Source: Myxocyprinus asiaticus
Lineage: Eukaryota; Chordata; Actinopteri; Cypriniformes; Catostomidae
Assembly (NCBI RefSeq): GCF_019703515.2
Contig: NC_059388.1
Location: forward strand, 1,129,501 to 1,193,500
Direction of reading: 5' to 3'
Length of the DNA stretch: 64,000 nucleotides
Every line of letters starts with the position of its first letter. The stretch's first letter is position 1. Below the pieces are notes generated by a model. It searched no databases. It was not told the DNA's origin and was given only the letters and a program-made list of their open reading frames with translations. This document shows, in pieces, positions 1-12,317 of this stretch. Made by a program: the position numbers and the translations under genes.

Positions 1-32
1 AAACAGCTTACAAATCCACTTTTCACTGGTCC

Positions 33-37
<5 letters not shown>

Positions 38-75
<38 letters not shown>
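38..75. repeat. (CA)n microsatellite
   Basis: A run of CA dinucleotides lies just 3' (in the minus-strand gene sense) of the exon at 221-78, so it sits at the start of the next intron. Confidence 0.95.
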
Positions 76-77
<2 letters not shown>

Positions 78-221
78 CTCTGTGGATGCCTCTGTGGTGG
101 CGAGCGGTCCAGAGCTGTGGTGCAGGGTGTTGATCTTGAGCAATCTGATCATTTCCTCATGGGCTACGGGTTCCGATGCCCCCACAGAAGACACATACAA
201 CTCAATGTCATCCTTTTCTTC
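78..221 (-). CDS. Internal exon of the unrecognised secreted-protein gene
   Basis: A 144-nt open exon (48 codons, phase 0 at both ends) has acceptor TTTTTAG before position 221 and donor GTTTGT after position 78. It is acidic at its start (EEKDDIELYVSS) and Ser/Thr-rich at its end. Its phase matches the end of the exon at 10,907, but no family signature is seen. Confidence 0.55.
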
Positions 222-3200
222 CTAAAAACATAAAAAATAGTGAAAGATATTGATGTATTATGAATTAAGAGTTTTTAAGCCTTTGTGATCATAAATTGGC
301 AAATTTAAAAACAAAAAATAATCAAACTGTAAAATATTGATCCTGTCTAACAGGAGAGAAGTCAAAGTTCTTGTCTTTACTCTTAAACACTTTGGTTTAA
401 AAATGGGTTGGTGCTTCAGAAACTGTTAAAATGGCAGTCAGAATTACACATTCAAAATTCACCTTTATTCCTGAATCACAAAGATAAACAAAACAAACAC
501 ATTACAACATTTTCATACAAATAGCTTAGTGCAAAATCAACACCACACTGATGCAAATCTAAAGGAGAAAAGACCATAATATATGGCAAAAATGAATATA
601 GAATGAATTAATAAATTGAACTTAGGTAGTGAGGTACCTCAAGGTACCAAAGATAATATGCTATTGAACACACTCCTTAAGACTATTTCAAATGTTAAAT
701 ATCAATGAAAATAATAAACTGAATAGCATGTTTCTTTCAAGTGTTTCTCAATTAAATAAACATTGCTTTAGGTTTTCTTAAGCAATTATTAGTTATAAAA
801 AATAAAGTACTAAGTGTTAAGTAAACTAAGAACAGTAATGAAAAAAAAACAAATAAATAAATTAAGAACATTGAGTGGTTTACTTTTCAATTTTGTTGTT
901 TGATTAATAGTAACAACATAATAGACAGCCAGTGCAAGGTCACATGCTCAGATCTTATATTTTGACACACATCTGGTTGTTTTTGTTCCAACTGTTTGCA
1001 ATCACTCAACTGTGTTTGCATCTGATGGCCATTTTGACTATGAAGCAAATTTGACAGTTCATTTGCGCAGCCATGTGACCGCATTCAAGTGAGGCGCGCA
1101 ATATGGGAAGTCTGCATATAGTTACCGAGAGTTCCGGTACCCTAGGATAAGCCACATTATGCAAACTCACTAACAAGCACAATCTCCTATTTTTGCATCG
1201 GCTACACTGTGTTTACCTACTCCTGTGGTACGACCTGACGTGCGTTGCATCAGCAGCGTCGAAGACACGGGTTCAGATCTTGCTTTAAAAACCAGGAAGT
1301 ATTCGTGTTCGCATAATCCGTGATGAACGCAATTCGGAGATTGCATTTTTCCTTCTAAAATTACATTTTTACTCCACTGATGGTGAGGTTTAGGTAGGTG
1401 TCAAACTGAGCTCACACATGCCCATTGCCCAACAAAACTTAAAGCTTTGGCCACTGGGGGCAGTGTTTTGAATTTGGTAAGAACAGACTGATTTTAGCTA
1501 AAGAAAAATCAACCTACTATTTCCGAATTCACTGTGAGATATGTCTGAGGCGCGGGCGCTCTTCATCTGATCGTTTCTCAGTTCTTCTAGTTGAGCACCG
1601 GCTTGGACATGAAAGAAGGAGCATTTTGGTATAAAAGAAATAAAACAGAGCACATGCTAAAATAAGCATCAAACAACTTTGTTAAACAGCTAGCGGGTAC
1701 CAAATAGAGTCAGTAGGTACTCTGTACTATCTTTACTGCAGAAAAACTGGTATTGTTACATCTTTATTAAATATTTAGTGTTAACTTGGTATCGAAGTAC
1801 TGGCACTTTTGACATTCCTATAGTCTTTAGATAACATTACTTGAAGAGACTTTCACATTTATATTCAACATTTTCAGATAATATTTATTTATTCTGCAGT
1901 ATAGCTGCTAAAGTAAATGTATGTTGTTTTAGATATTTATTTTGGAAAACAAGCCAAAACAAAAACAAATCAAAAATTCATTTTGTTGCCGTGTATAATG
2001 GGGCGAAGACTATCCTCTTTCTTTTTTTTTTCATTTCAATCCATTTTTAACTCACAAAAAACAAACTCTCTCTTATTAATAAAGCTACGAATTGCCAATT
2101 TTCTTCACAAAAAGAAATGCACAGTGACACATATATTATGATGCAATAAGTCACGAGTCTTCATGTTATAATCTAGCTGCATTAAGCGTGTGCGCTCGAG
2201 GGATGAGCGTCCCGTGACAGAGTGTGCATCAGCCGGTGCGGTTTCAATCTCTCCCCCTTACATCGGGACATTCACACAACTCATAGAAGAGGCGCTGAAT
2301 GCACAGAGAAATGACCGTTTTCGGAGTTTATGTTTATTTACATGATCTGCTTCCGTATTATTTGAACTTTAATAAAACCATAATGCATTAAATATAATTG
2401 CATTTTAAACTTCTGGGGTCGACGGACGCGCCGGTGCGTCCTGCTTGAGTTTTTCCTCATGACAGCAGAAACAACTTAAAATACTCCATCATATTTGGGC
2501 ATACAGATAAGTGTAAGACATCATTAGAAACTATAAAGGGTCTACGTTTATTTGTGTACACTCACAATAACAACAAAACCTTGTGCTTTTGTAAAATAAA
2601 GAAAATAAACAGGGTGCGCTTTCAGCCGTCTCTGTCTCTGCAGCATCTTTCTGAAACACGTCACAAAAATGAACTGAAACTCCGTGAATACTTATCACAC
2701 AAACATGAAACGTATGTCTAAAGAAAGTTTAAAATGTGTACTTTTAAATAAAACAATTCAAATTTAAAACAAATATTCTCCTGCAATGTAATCTGTATGA
2801 AACAAAGCGATGTACAGTTTCTTCTGGCTCAGCTCATTATCGCTAATGTGATCCCACCCACCAGCAGAGTGCGCTATTCATACGGTAATGTGCTGAGGCG
2901 ATCAATACAAATGGTAAACGCCCCCAACAGTGCCTTAAAAAAACATCAAGTTCATCATCAGATTCATTCACTTTCCTGCACATTTGGAAGATGGCACGCT
3001 ATACAGGTGAGGAAGCTCCTGGATAGTGATGAAGAGTTCACATTTTCCTCAGAAGTAGAGCGGGACTCCGATGATGAACGTTTACATTTTGAAGAGCGAT
3101 TTGATCCAGCCGAGGATACAATTCCGGATGAGTAAGTCATTTAGTTTTACTTACATATCAGTTGACATGCTATTTTATATAAACATGGACATATTTTACT

Positions 3201-6200
3201 AGTTGGACTATTTCCAGACTTGCCAGCCAGGATTCAGAGTATTGATATTTGAAATATGTCCTAATAGGCAAGTTTTAGTTACATTTAAATGTTGTTTCGG
3301 CTAAAGCAGGTATTTAAATTGTATGCTGTATGATATAAATATGATATGTAATATGATATAAAAATAATATGAATGTTTAGATTATATTTTAACTAGGGTT
3401 TATGCTGCCTCATTATCATCAATGAAGCTTGTGCTCTCAAATGAATATATTTTAAAATGCAATTTATTTCTGTGATGTAAAGCTGAATTTTCAGCATCAT
3501 TACTGTAGTCTTCAGTGTCACACGATCCTTCAGAAATCATTCTAATATGCTGATTTGCTGCTCAAGAAACATTTATTATTATTATCAATGTTGAAAACAG
3601 TTGTGTACAAATGTTTTCAGGATTCTTTGATAAATAGAAAGTTCAAAATAACAGCATTTATCTGAAATAGAAAGCTTTTGTAACATTATACACTATCGTT
3701 CAAAAGTTTGGGTCAGTAAGTAATTTTGTTTTGTTTTGTTTTTTGTTTTTGGAAATAAATTAATACTTTTATTCAGCAAGGATGCATTATATTGACACAA
3801 AAGTGACAGTTAAGACATTTATAATGTTACAAAAGCTTTCTATTTCAGATAAATGCTGTTCTTTTGAACTGTCCATTCTTCAAAGAATCCTGAAAACAAT
3901 TTAACACAACTGTTTTCAACATTGATAATAATAATAAATGTTTCTTGAGCAGCAAATCAGCATATTAGAATTATTTCTGAAGGATCATGTGACACTGAAG
4001 GCTGCAGTAATGAAGCTGAAAATTCAGCTTTGATCGCAGGAATAAATTGCATTTTACAATATATTCAAACAGAAAAGGTAGGGGAGGGGTCTCTGTCTCC
4101 TCAGGTGTGAATCACATCAGTATTCATGATCATCCACACCTCCTCGCATATGGCCTTTCTAACACTAAAAGTGTCTTACAAAACTTAAATGACTATATTG
4201 TTTTGTATGAATGAGTGCTCAGGATGGTTTTCACATCATTTTGTAGCAAAAACTCTAGGCTACAAGATCCAGTTCTCAAAAGTCTTGTGAACAAATGTTT
4301 AGTATGTGATATATGGCCTTATTTCAGTGACTTAAATGTTTGTTTTTTTTCAAAAACCACACATAAATGTTATTTTCTCAAAAATACAAACATGTACATA
4401 CATGTTGCTCACATATTATTATAGCCTAGTTTGTGCTGAATACATTGTTATCAGTCTTTAGCCATTAATGTTTTTAAGCAACTGAAAAAAGCACAAAAGT
4501 CAAGGCATGTCAAAATTTCTCCAGGGCCTAAAACACCCTCAGACCCCAGAGGATTAAGATGTAATGCCGGGTGTTTCTTTTAAAGACGCTCGACACACAA
4601 GTTTTGCTTCAGTGGAGCGGCAGCTACAGCTCAACTTATTATTCAAGGAGAGTGTTTCTGTATTTACCTATTTTGTATTTTTGCATTATAATTCCCTCAT
4701 ACTTTGCGATCAACATCACCTGAAGAAGTGAAAGTTTGGAGTGCATCTGGACTGTGAGCTGTGTAATTCTTCCTCTCCTCAGTCAGGCGCGAGCTGCAGT
4801 GCGGCTCTCACGCATCATCATTAGAGTTTAATGTGATCTCATATTACGTTAAATGAGGCCAAACGACTATTCGACAACTACAATTTTTGTCGACAATTTT
4901 TTTTTTGTCGATGTTGTCAATAACGTCGACAAATCGTTTCAGCCCTATCCAGCAGGGGCTAAGGCAAGGTCCAAGGTCTGAGCTGGCTTCCCTGTGCCAG
5001 CAGGGGTTGAGGCAGGATGAAGGGCTGAGCTGGCTTCTCTCTGCCAGCAGGAACTATGGGGAGGTTCAAGGCCTGAGTTGTGTTGGCTCTTCTGGGTCGA
5101 AGGACCAGGTACCTGGAGGGGGCAAGGCTGCTTATGCAGGAGCTCCTTTACTATGCTGAACTACTCAGCTGCCGCAGCAGTGCCACACGGAGGAGCATCT
5201 TAAGACTAATATGCTTGCAGTTATATAGTGGTTTCTACAAGTATGTTTGCTTTCTGCAGGTGTCTATAAGAGTTTGTTCCATTCTATCTACAGGATTGTA
5301 TACAGGTTTTGTCACAGCTCTCCCTCACATGTGTTTTTTGCTCCATCCCAAAGGCGTCTGCAGGTGCCAGGTTTTACCCTCTCCAGGATTACTGTACATA
5401 CTAATCTCAAATCAAAGAAATGAGTTGGCATAAGCTTAATTTGACTATTTTTACTAGTTTTAATCAAATTACCGTGACACAGTAAACCCTGTAGTTGTGT
5501 AAGTAGATGAAGACTATATTTCTCCATATTTGTAAACTAAGCCTCCATTTCATTTCTTCGTTTTGACCCAGTGGTCACTATGGTGGCTGCACCATCCTTT
5601 TTGTCAGAGCCTAAGCAGTACTAAGTGTCTTTCTACCAGTGCAAGTGCAGCCCCCTTTCCAGCTGCCATGATCCACAGGATGCCTTGGCTCATAGTCCCC
5701 ATGGTTGTCACGTATTTGACTGATTTGCGATTTCATTAACGTTCCACTGGTTTAAGGTGCATCTTAACATGCCTAATTTGCTTTCTTTAAAGAAATGTCT
5801 GCAGTTATCTTTCTGCTTCTCCCACAGGGGTATCAACAATATTACCTTCAGCAGGTGTCTATAAGAGTTACTTCCATTCTTTACCCAGGATTGTATACAG
5901 ATTTCTTTACTGCTTCTCTATAGGTGTCTTTCCAAGATTTTATTGTTTATTCTTTTAGCATAAGCAAAGAATCTCTACTCCAGATACTTTTTTGCATTGT
6001 AGCCAAGGCAAAAAACACTCAATGCCTTGTCCAAACTCCTCTCCTAATAGGTTAATCACAGTTTCTAGCATTCGTCAAATCTGTGAATGGTTAGATCAGC
6101 CAGATTTCTTTATCTGATTTATTAATTAGAAGGTCCTCACTATCACCCCCAGTGGACACTGAAAACGCAGCAACCCAGAATTGGCCACGAATGGGGACTG

Positions 6201-9200
6201 CATTGCAGAAAGCATGCACTCAACACACTCACACATTAATTTTCAAATGTGTTTGGGTCTTTCCTTCTGAAGGCTGTCTGCTCGCCTGTTCAAACACAGC
6301 ATAGCCCTCACACTTTTAAGCTTTAGCACATGGATGCTTAAAAAAACAGAGCCATGGAAGCTACAATTTGCCTTCCACTATTAACTGTAATCTTGCTTTC
6401 TTTTTCCGATTAACATATTTTATTGATTCATACATTTAACAAAGAAAAACAAAAACATGTAAACACTGAATCAACATTTAACCCCCACTATAACCCCTCA
6501 GTACAGTATACTATCCCAGACTCAAGCTTCATAATAATAGCGAAATACCACATTGTTTTTTTTATTCAGTACAGTTGTATGTAGAGTAGCAATATTCCCA
6601 GATAGCAGTGGTATTCAGCTGAACTCAGTGGTGAAGCGGCTCAGACTATGAGCCCAGACCAGGGGCTGTTCAATCAGACAAAACATAACAGAATGGAACC
6701 AAACGCGAGGATCTCGATACACACATTTCCAAGCTGAACATCTTTCCTGACAAAGCGTTTACAAAACTCATTGTTTAATCTGAGAAACACTTATAAGAGA
6801 GCAAGACGCAACGGCCAAAGACCTCCACCAACTGTAAGGGGCTCTTCATACTGAACGCTTTTGCAACCATTCATTTGTTTTTCTATGTAAACGCAAGCTA
6901 GACGAACATCTTTGTTTTGCTTCATTTTTTTTTTATTCAGCGTCTCGTGCAGGAGAGCTGTATTTTAGATGCTTTGCTTAATTAAAAAGAACTTTAAAAA
7001 GCATCTTCAGACACCTTTGTGTTTTCTGTTAAACTGTATTTGTTGTGCTGTGTCTAGCCTTTTTTAGTTCAAGAATGTGATCAATCTGAAGTCATCATCA
7101 GTGCTTGGCACACATCCAAAATTAGAATGCACAGTTTTAGCATTCGAATGTGCATTTCTGTCTTAAATTCGACGAATATTCAAATTTTGAATTTTAATTT
7201 GATAGCCTTACCTGAATTTACCATTTATTTTGTCCAATAGATTTGTGAAAAATGGGTCTCCATCTGCAAAGCTGTCAATATCCCACTCTTGAAAAGTGAT
7301 CATTCTGTCTTGAGGATGTTTTCGAAAGAAAGGGTTATCAATGGAGGTGTCATACCTGGTGCTCACCAGCTCCAGGAGAAGTACTTGGGAACTGTCTATG
7401 CTAGGTAAAAGGAATCACTAAAGACACGTCTTGCAGGAAAGCGTGTTGCTGTAATTTTTGATGAGACTCCAAATATAGAGGGGCAGATGTGTGCTGAAAA
7501 TCCTTTTGCCACCGTTGGAGAAGGATAAGTCTCAGAACACTTTGGATTGCACAAAGAATTTCTTGAAATGGAAATGCAGTATCACTAGCTGATTCATCAG
7601 GACCCGCACCAGCTGACTTCATGACAGCTTCTTCCCCCAAGCAATCAGACTTTTGAACTCTTGATCACTCACAATACATAAATCAGCACTGTATTTTATT
7701 AGCCTCAGACTGGACTCTTTTTATACTTTTCATACTTCACTTAATAACACACTGGCAACTGACTATCAACTGACAGCTGAATGTCAACACAACACTTCAT
7801 ATTTATTTCCACTGATTACATGGGGGGGGGGGGTGGTTACAGTGTATTTTTATTGTATACAGTCTTCTTATTTTGTGTATACTGTATATTGTATATTATC
7901 AGGTGTATATTGTATATTGTGTTATGTAACAAGATGTGTAAACTGTGTTATGTGTAAATCAGATGTTTATTGTAATTGTCATACTGCTATGTTGCTTGGA
8001 ACCGCACCCAAGACTTTCACCCACAGTTGCACTTGTGTTTATGGTTGAGTGACAATAAAGGGATTTGATTTGATTTGATTACAAATACAAGAGTTGCAGA
8101 CATTTTGCAACTATAATATTGCTTCTTGAAACCACATCACTGCACACACTTTACAGTATGAGACTAAATGCACACTGTCCTTAAACACAGAGACACACCT
8201 CATTAGATCATAATAGATTCAATACATTTTAAAACCCCATTGTGGTTTAATGTTTATGTTCAAGATACTGTATAACCACATATTCTGTCTACGTTTTTCA
8301 CAAATATGTTGCAGAACTGCACCACAGTCTGTGGAGAGACTCCATGAAATGCTTCAGAATGCAGAGGCTGCTCAGTCCTTGCAAATCTAAATAAACATTG
8401 TGGCAGACAAGTGCAAGGTAATTCTCCAGCTTCTAGACATCTTCCAAAATAGGCACCCAGTGTCCACAAATGTTTTCAACTACCTGGAGGATCTCCAAAT
8501 AAATGATGCTTGTTCCAATTACTTTGAAAAGTTTGACCTGACCTTTGCAATCAAAACACAAATACTCCACACAGTTGAAGAGGCATATAGCAACACAGAG
8601 GACAAACTGTACATGTCAGATGGCCAGCCTGCTTTAAATTTCTTGTAAGAGGTCAGGTTGCTTGATCTTCATCACATCGCCCTGATGGATAAAAGTGTTT
8701 CCAATTACAGTACAAAGATATCCTAGGCATCAGTGCTGTTCCCATAGATGAGCTCGATGCTTACTTCACCTCCATTGTTCCAGCAGCTCTCAGAGTTTCA
8801 GAGAGTGGAGTAGTTGATTTAGATGTATTTTGGGATGGCATCCAGGAGGGGCTTCCTGTTTTGAGCCACTTGGCCAAGCGATACATAGGTCTCAAACTCT
8901 GCTGATGAAGAAAGAAGCAATAGCATCTACAAGATGGTGTTGTCCAGAAAAAGAAGTTCGATGACTGATAGAATCATTTAGGTCCTTGTCTTCTTGTATT
9001 AAAACCAACTTTTTTGAGTAAACTATGTTTTATATCTTTTGTTAACATGAGGAAGTAGGTTAACAAATGATAAACATGTTATTGTTATGATTTTGCTGTG
9101 CATAACCTTTGAGAGTGAGTCTGTTTGTAAGAGACCAACAGTGGAAGAGAGACACACCTTTTCACCGTGAGGGATAGAATGTCTGTTTGAAGCGTGAGAC

Positions 9201-10207
9201 TGATCTGCTCTGACAGTGCGAGAGAATATTAAAGTTTACAAAGGTTTAATGAGAGTGCCATATTAATCTACTATGTATAATGCTGAATATTATGTATAAT
9301 AATGCTATGGGGGAATATAATCCTAATGTCAAATGTCATGTCTGATTTGATTTCATCAGTAAATCCTTCTTTAACTGGATAAGCATGCATTTCCATTAAA
9401 TATGTATTTTTTAAAAGGATATGTAGATGTAATCAGAGGCAATACTATTTTAGAAAATACATTTTTTAATTTAAAATATTTAAAATATTTGTAATCAGTG
9501 ACAGTGTGAAAGCAGCATATGTATATAAAATAAGCAGAATTATTAGCTAATATTTCCATTTGGTGTCACCATTGCCCTGTTCTGTGCTGATTTGTAGTCC
9601 TAGTACATCTCTGATGGATCATTTAGCACTTTTAAGAACAGTACTTTTATCTACATTTTTAAAGAAACTGTTTTACGTATGTCTATAAAGTAATAATAAT
9701 ATTAAAAGACTTTCAATCTTAACTTTTCTTGATTCAGGCTTAGTTTAAAGAATCATGAGTTCAGTATCATGAAACGAACCGAAATGTGAGATGAGTGAAC
9801 CATTACACCTCTAGTAACCACCCAAATATAGTGTAATAAAATGATCATTTTGTGAACATAATTTTTTTTTTCTTACTGCGCTGATTTCAGAATACACTCT
9901 GAATTTTTTAGAAAAGCCCACAATAATCAGAAAAATCCTGGTGGGACCGAATAATAATTACAAGGAGTGACTCAACAGTCTGAAAAAATGATGCCCTCTA
10001 CTGGTAGGAGGTGGAGCTGCAGCCTCATCCTGAAAGAGGAGAAACCTCTCTCACATCATAAATTCAATCATTCTTGCTAAATCTCACAGACAGAGAACTG
10101 AGAGAGGCACAAAAAGGTGCAAAACATCCATGTGCGCTTAAAAACTCCCAAAGGATACTTTTTTGGCCATGTAGTGTTAAACTAGATTAAAAAAATATAT
10201 ATATACA

Positions 10208-10256
<49 letters not shown>

Positions 10257-12071
10257 TGAAGTAAATATGTAAATACTGTAAATAGATTATATGTAAACAA
10301 CACAATCAAAATATGTCTAATTATTGTGAAAATGTAATGTCAGTCACAGAAAACACTTCTGAACTGAACATATGCTAATGCACTTGTCAAACCTGCTTTA
10401 ATTGCAATGACCTTTGTGCACAAAACATCCCGTATTAAGCTTCACTGGCATTAAAGTAAATAAATCTCACAGGCAGTGTGCTGACATGTAAGAGCTGTGA
10501 TTGATTTTTTTGGACACCTCGTGAGTGTGAGGAAGTCTCCAGCGGTCTGCATCAGGTGCATTAGTGTAACTGACTGTGAGTGTACGCGAGTTCATTCCAC
10601 ACATTCACAAATACTTCATCTCATTTGATATGTACAGACAGTTGACAAATGTTCAACTTGTCTATGCTACAGACATGAACGATAACCTAAAATAATGTGT
10701 CTTGTTGAGGAGAGGTGTGCTGTTAATTTGCCTTGTGGCCGCTATAAATTCCCATGGACTTACATTGAGCGAGGGACTAGAGTCATATCTAAAGACCAGA
10801 ATATACTGTAGATACTTGAGGGTAGAACACCTTGAACCACCTGGAACACCCTAGCACTTTCATAGCAATTCCCTGTTATTGTGACAGGTGTACAATAGGC
10901 ACTCACCATTGTGACTGTGCGATGGGCAGATTTGGGCTTGTTCTCCACATGGTCAGTTCTGGGCAGGAAGTTAACGTCTGACTTTCTCCACTGAGCTCTT
11001 TGGAAGTGGGACTCTAGAAAAGCTGCAGGCATCAGCTTGGCGATTCGTGCCCGGGTCTGTCCATGAATCACTTCCCCATTCAATTTTACAGCCTTGTCCT
11101 GGACGCGGACACCAGCGGCGGTCAGTCCATTAGACATGAGCCTGTGCGGTATCTGATAAACTTCATTATCTGCAGAGATACCGCCTGAAAGAGAGACAAA
11201 CACAGTTCAGTGTTCTGTTTTATAACGCACATGTACACAATACAAAGTGGTAAGCTGCAAATGTTACCTTAAGGAGCCATTTTACCAGATCTCACCCTCA
11301 AAATGTTTGGTTTAATTGGTGTAACATGTATTCAGGCTGATTCAGAGATGGCAAATAATATTTTTGACTTGAATAAAACCCAGTTCATTTAGACGCAACC
11401 ACATCAAGCACACTTTTAGGTTTCTTTACGAACAAAAAAATGGCAAAAGGGTGTTGTTAGATCTGATATCACATAGTGCAACCTTATGTTGTACAATCTG
11501 GTGCCTTATTGCCTAATGAAACCGCTGAAACAGTTACTACATAGTTATACACCCTTTATTAACCATATTCATGAAGTGTATTGACTAATTAGCATCCAGT
11601 ATGGCAATTATCCGTTTTTATAATATATTGTTTTTGAATACTGCGCAAGCTTTTCATCGCTTGTTATGTAAATACTGTATTTACATGTAAACACAGGTCA
11701 TTACAGTACATGTTCAATCACCCTTTGCTACAGAATGAATGTTTCACTCCTTTCCATGACAGCATCAAGGCAACATTGTTTAATTTCATTCATTTGATTT
11801 ATTTGGGTTTCATTTTTACTCTTAATGTCAAATGATTGCCCATATGTAATTACTAAACATACATGCATTTGCCATAAAAACGCACACATTGCAAGAACAA
11901 AACAAGGAGATACGCTGTTTGTGCATGTAGGATATATATGAAACGTTCACAATACTGGTCATATAGCAGGTATGAAAAACAAACATCCACGATATTATGT
12001 CTGTCAGCCTCACCTGTGATGTGTAATGCAAGCAATGAAGAAATAAAGACAAAAGCCGTTCTCCCAAACAT
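78..12071 (-). CDS. Unrecognised secreted/membrane protein gene, 5' part (three exons seen)
   Basis: A partial gene read on the minus strand. Exon 1 (12,071-12,014) begins with ATG and encodes a hydrophobic signal-peptide-like start (MFGRTAFVFISSLLALHIT). Exon 2 (11,184-10,907) and another exon (221-78) are both open, both flanked by AG/GT splice signals, and their phases agree: 58 nt, then 278 nt, then 144 nt keep one frame and give about 160 residues. The predicted mature part is polar, with basic stretches and no cysteine pattern that I can see. More exons may lie in the 10.7-kb intron or beyond position 1. I do not recognise the family and propose no function; extracellular or lumenal location is inferred from the signal peptide only. 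The intron is full of transposons. Confidence 0.6.
224..1860. other. Intronic stretch, no gene seen
   Basis: AT-rich intron of the minus-strand gene. It contains short ORFs without family resemblance and GGTACC-containing motifs (about 630-650, 1,135 and 1,697). I see no supported feature. Confidence 0.5.
2991..3131 (+). pseudogene. piggyBac transposase N-terminal remnant
   Basis: ATG at 2,991 starts MARYTGEEA and soon meets a stop. In a second frame the segment reads as an acidic stretch rich in D, S and E (LLDSDEEF, then ERDSDDERLHF), the composition usual at the N-terminus of piggyBac transposases. It ends at a GTAAGT donor-like site at 3,132. No DDD catalytic domain follows within the element. 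The call rests on the acidic start and on the surrounding TTAA-flanked element, so confidence is modest. Confidence 0.4.
3480..4075. repeat. Fold-back (inverted) repeat, cyprinid high-copy type
   Basis: Two arms of roughly 230-270 bp are near-complementary: the left arm (about 3,480-3,690) and the right arm (about 3,810-4,075), separated by roughly 110 bp. Matching landmarks are GCTGAATTTTCAGC near each outer end, GATCCTTCAGAAATCA against its complement, and AAAGCTTTTGTAACATT against its complement. It resembles a very abundant fish repeat that contains a 'cgttcaaaagtttggg' core (from memory). It lies within the piggyBac element. Confidence 0.75.
4949..5096 (+). repeat. Tandem repeat of about 49 bp, three units
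   Basis: Three successive units each begin with CCAGCAGG and carry a GAGCTGGCTTC-like block. The third is degenerate. It adjoins the right end of hAT element A. Confidence 0.6.
5200..7200. other. Intronic stretch with a local duplication, no gene seen
   Basis: No supported gene. A segment near 5,210-5,310 is partly repeated near 5,797-5,905; both share GCAGGTGTCTATAAGAGTT and CAGGATTGTATACAG. The rest is AT-rich intron of the minus-strand gene. Confidence 0.5.
7230..7405 (-). pseudogene. Unidentified coding-like fragment
   Basis: The minus strand is open over about 55 codons and reads as a protein-like segment (for example NPFFRKHPQDR and EWDIDSFADGDPFF) without good splice support. It may be an exon of the surrounding gene or a transposon remnant. 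I do not recognise it. Confidence 0.25.
7590..8083 (+). mobile_element. L2/CR1-type LINE 3' end fragment
   Basis: The segment begins with a degenerate reading of the reverse-transcriptase C-terminus (the FFPQAIRLLNS-like pattern, from TTCCCCCAAGCAATCAGA) and ends in GACAATAAAGGGATTTG followed by short ATTTG repeats. This is the usual 3' tail of fish L2/Rex-like LINEs (family knowledge). It is 5' truncated, with a G-run at 7,822-7,832. Confidence 0.6.
8269..8910 (+). pseudogene. Degenerate transposase-like remnant (possibly hAT)
   Basis: A reading frame from 8,400 gives 82 residues (ILQLLDIFQNRHPVSTNVF and so on) and stops at 8,648. A second frame at about 8,713-8,900 reads YKDILGISAVPIDELDAYF and ends in WDGIQEGLPVLSHLAKRYIG. 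The 'W...P.L..LA.RY' pattern recalls the C-terminal dimerisation region of hAT transposases, though I see no definitive catalytic motif. It is clearly disrupted by stops and frameshifts. Confidence 0.35.
8990..10740. other. Intronic AT-rich stretch, (TA)n at 10,194-10,252
   Basis: No gene is seen. The stretch contains a TA dinucleotide array of about 60 bp near 10,194-10,252 and otherwise unique-looking AT-rich sequence within the minus-strand gene's intron. Confidence 0.6.
10907..11184 (-). CDS. Exon 2 of the unrecognised secreted-protein gene
   Basis: A 278-nt open exon has acceptor CTTTCAG and donor GTGAGT. Together with the single overhanging base of exon 1 it encodes 93 residues, including NEVYQIPHRLMSNG and ESHFQRAQWRKSDVNF. 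Its third-position and splice properties are those of a real exon. No domain is recognised. Confidence 0.65.
12014..12071 (-). CDS. Exon 1 (signal peptide) of the unrecognised gene
   Basis: ATG at 12,071 opens a 19-residue hydrophobic leader (MFGRTAFVFISSLLALHIT), and the exon ends at donor GTGAGG in phase 1, which fits exon 2. The hydrophobic core and position argue for a cleaved signal peptide. Confidence 0.6.
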
Positions 12072-12286
12072 GATGAAACGATTCGACTCGTTATATTAAA
12101 AACGACATAGCTTTATAAAGATATGTCAAGGGTCTAATGTGGTCGAGGCACTGAAATGACGGCTGTTTTAATTCAATAAGTCTGCATCTGAGGAGGATCA
12201 CACACCCTGATGTCTCGCACTAGCGCTGAGGAGATTCAATTTTAGGGAATCGATTCGTTTGAACGAGTCATTTCAATGAACCGATT

Positions 12287-12317
<31 letters not shown>

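Larger units (their letters stand above)
2409..4553 (+). mobile_element. piggyBac-type element, internally deleted
   Basis: The element is flanked by TTAA on both sides (2,405-2,408 and 4,554-4,557). Its ends are inverted: ACTTCTGGGGTC at the left and the complement of TCCTCTGGGGTC at the right. TTAA target duplication is the hallmark of piggyBac (established knowledge). A short acidic N-terminal coding segment fits a piggyBac transposase start, but the catalytic part is absent. A fold-back repeat occupies much of the interior. It is inserted in hAT element A. Confidence 0.7.
1861..4947 (+). mobile_element. hAT-type non-autonomous element A, 5' truncated, split by piggyBac
   Basis: Segments 1,861-2,404 and 4,558-4,947 are collinear with the hAT element at 38,775-41,527. 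Shared landmarks are the block around GCGTGTGCGCTCGA, the TCCTCTCCTCAGTCAG-like stretch and the terminus ending TTTCAGCCCTA. The left terminus of the family is not present, so this copy is truncated or rearranged near 1,861. Where the other copy has a 1.3-kb minisatellite, this copy has about one monomer, and the piggyBac element sits inside that monomer. No transposase is encoded. Confidence 0.7.

Noticed and set aside
5080..5433. 117-codon ORF beside the 49-bp repeat
   Set aside because: No protein-family resemblance; starts in a tandem repeat and has no splice or conservation support.
10760..10906. Extension of the 11,203-10,760 ORF past the exon
   Set aside because: A strong GTGAGT donor at 10,906 and the phase match to the exon at 221 favour splicing; the extension looks intronic.
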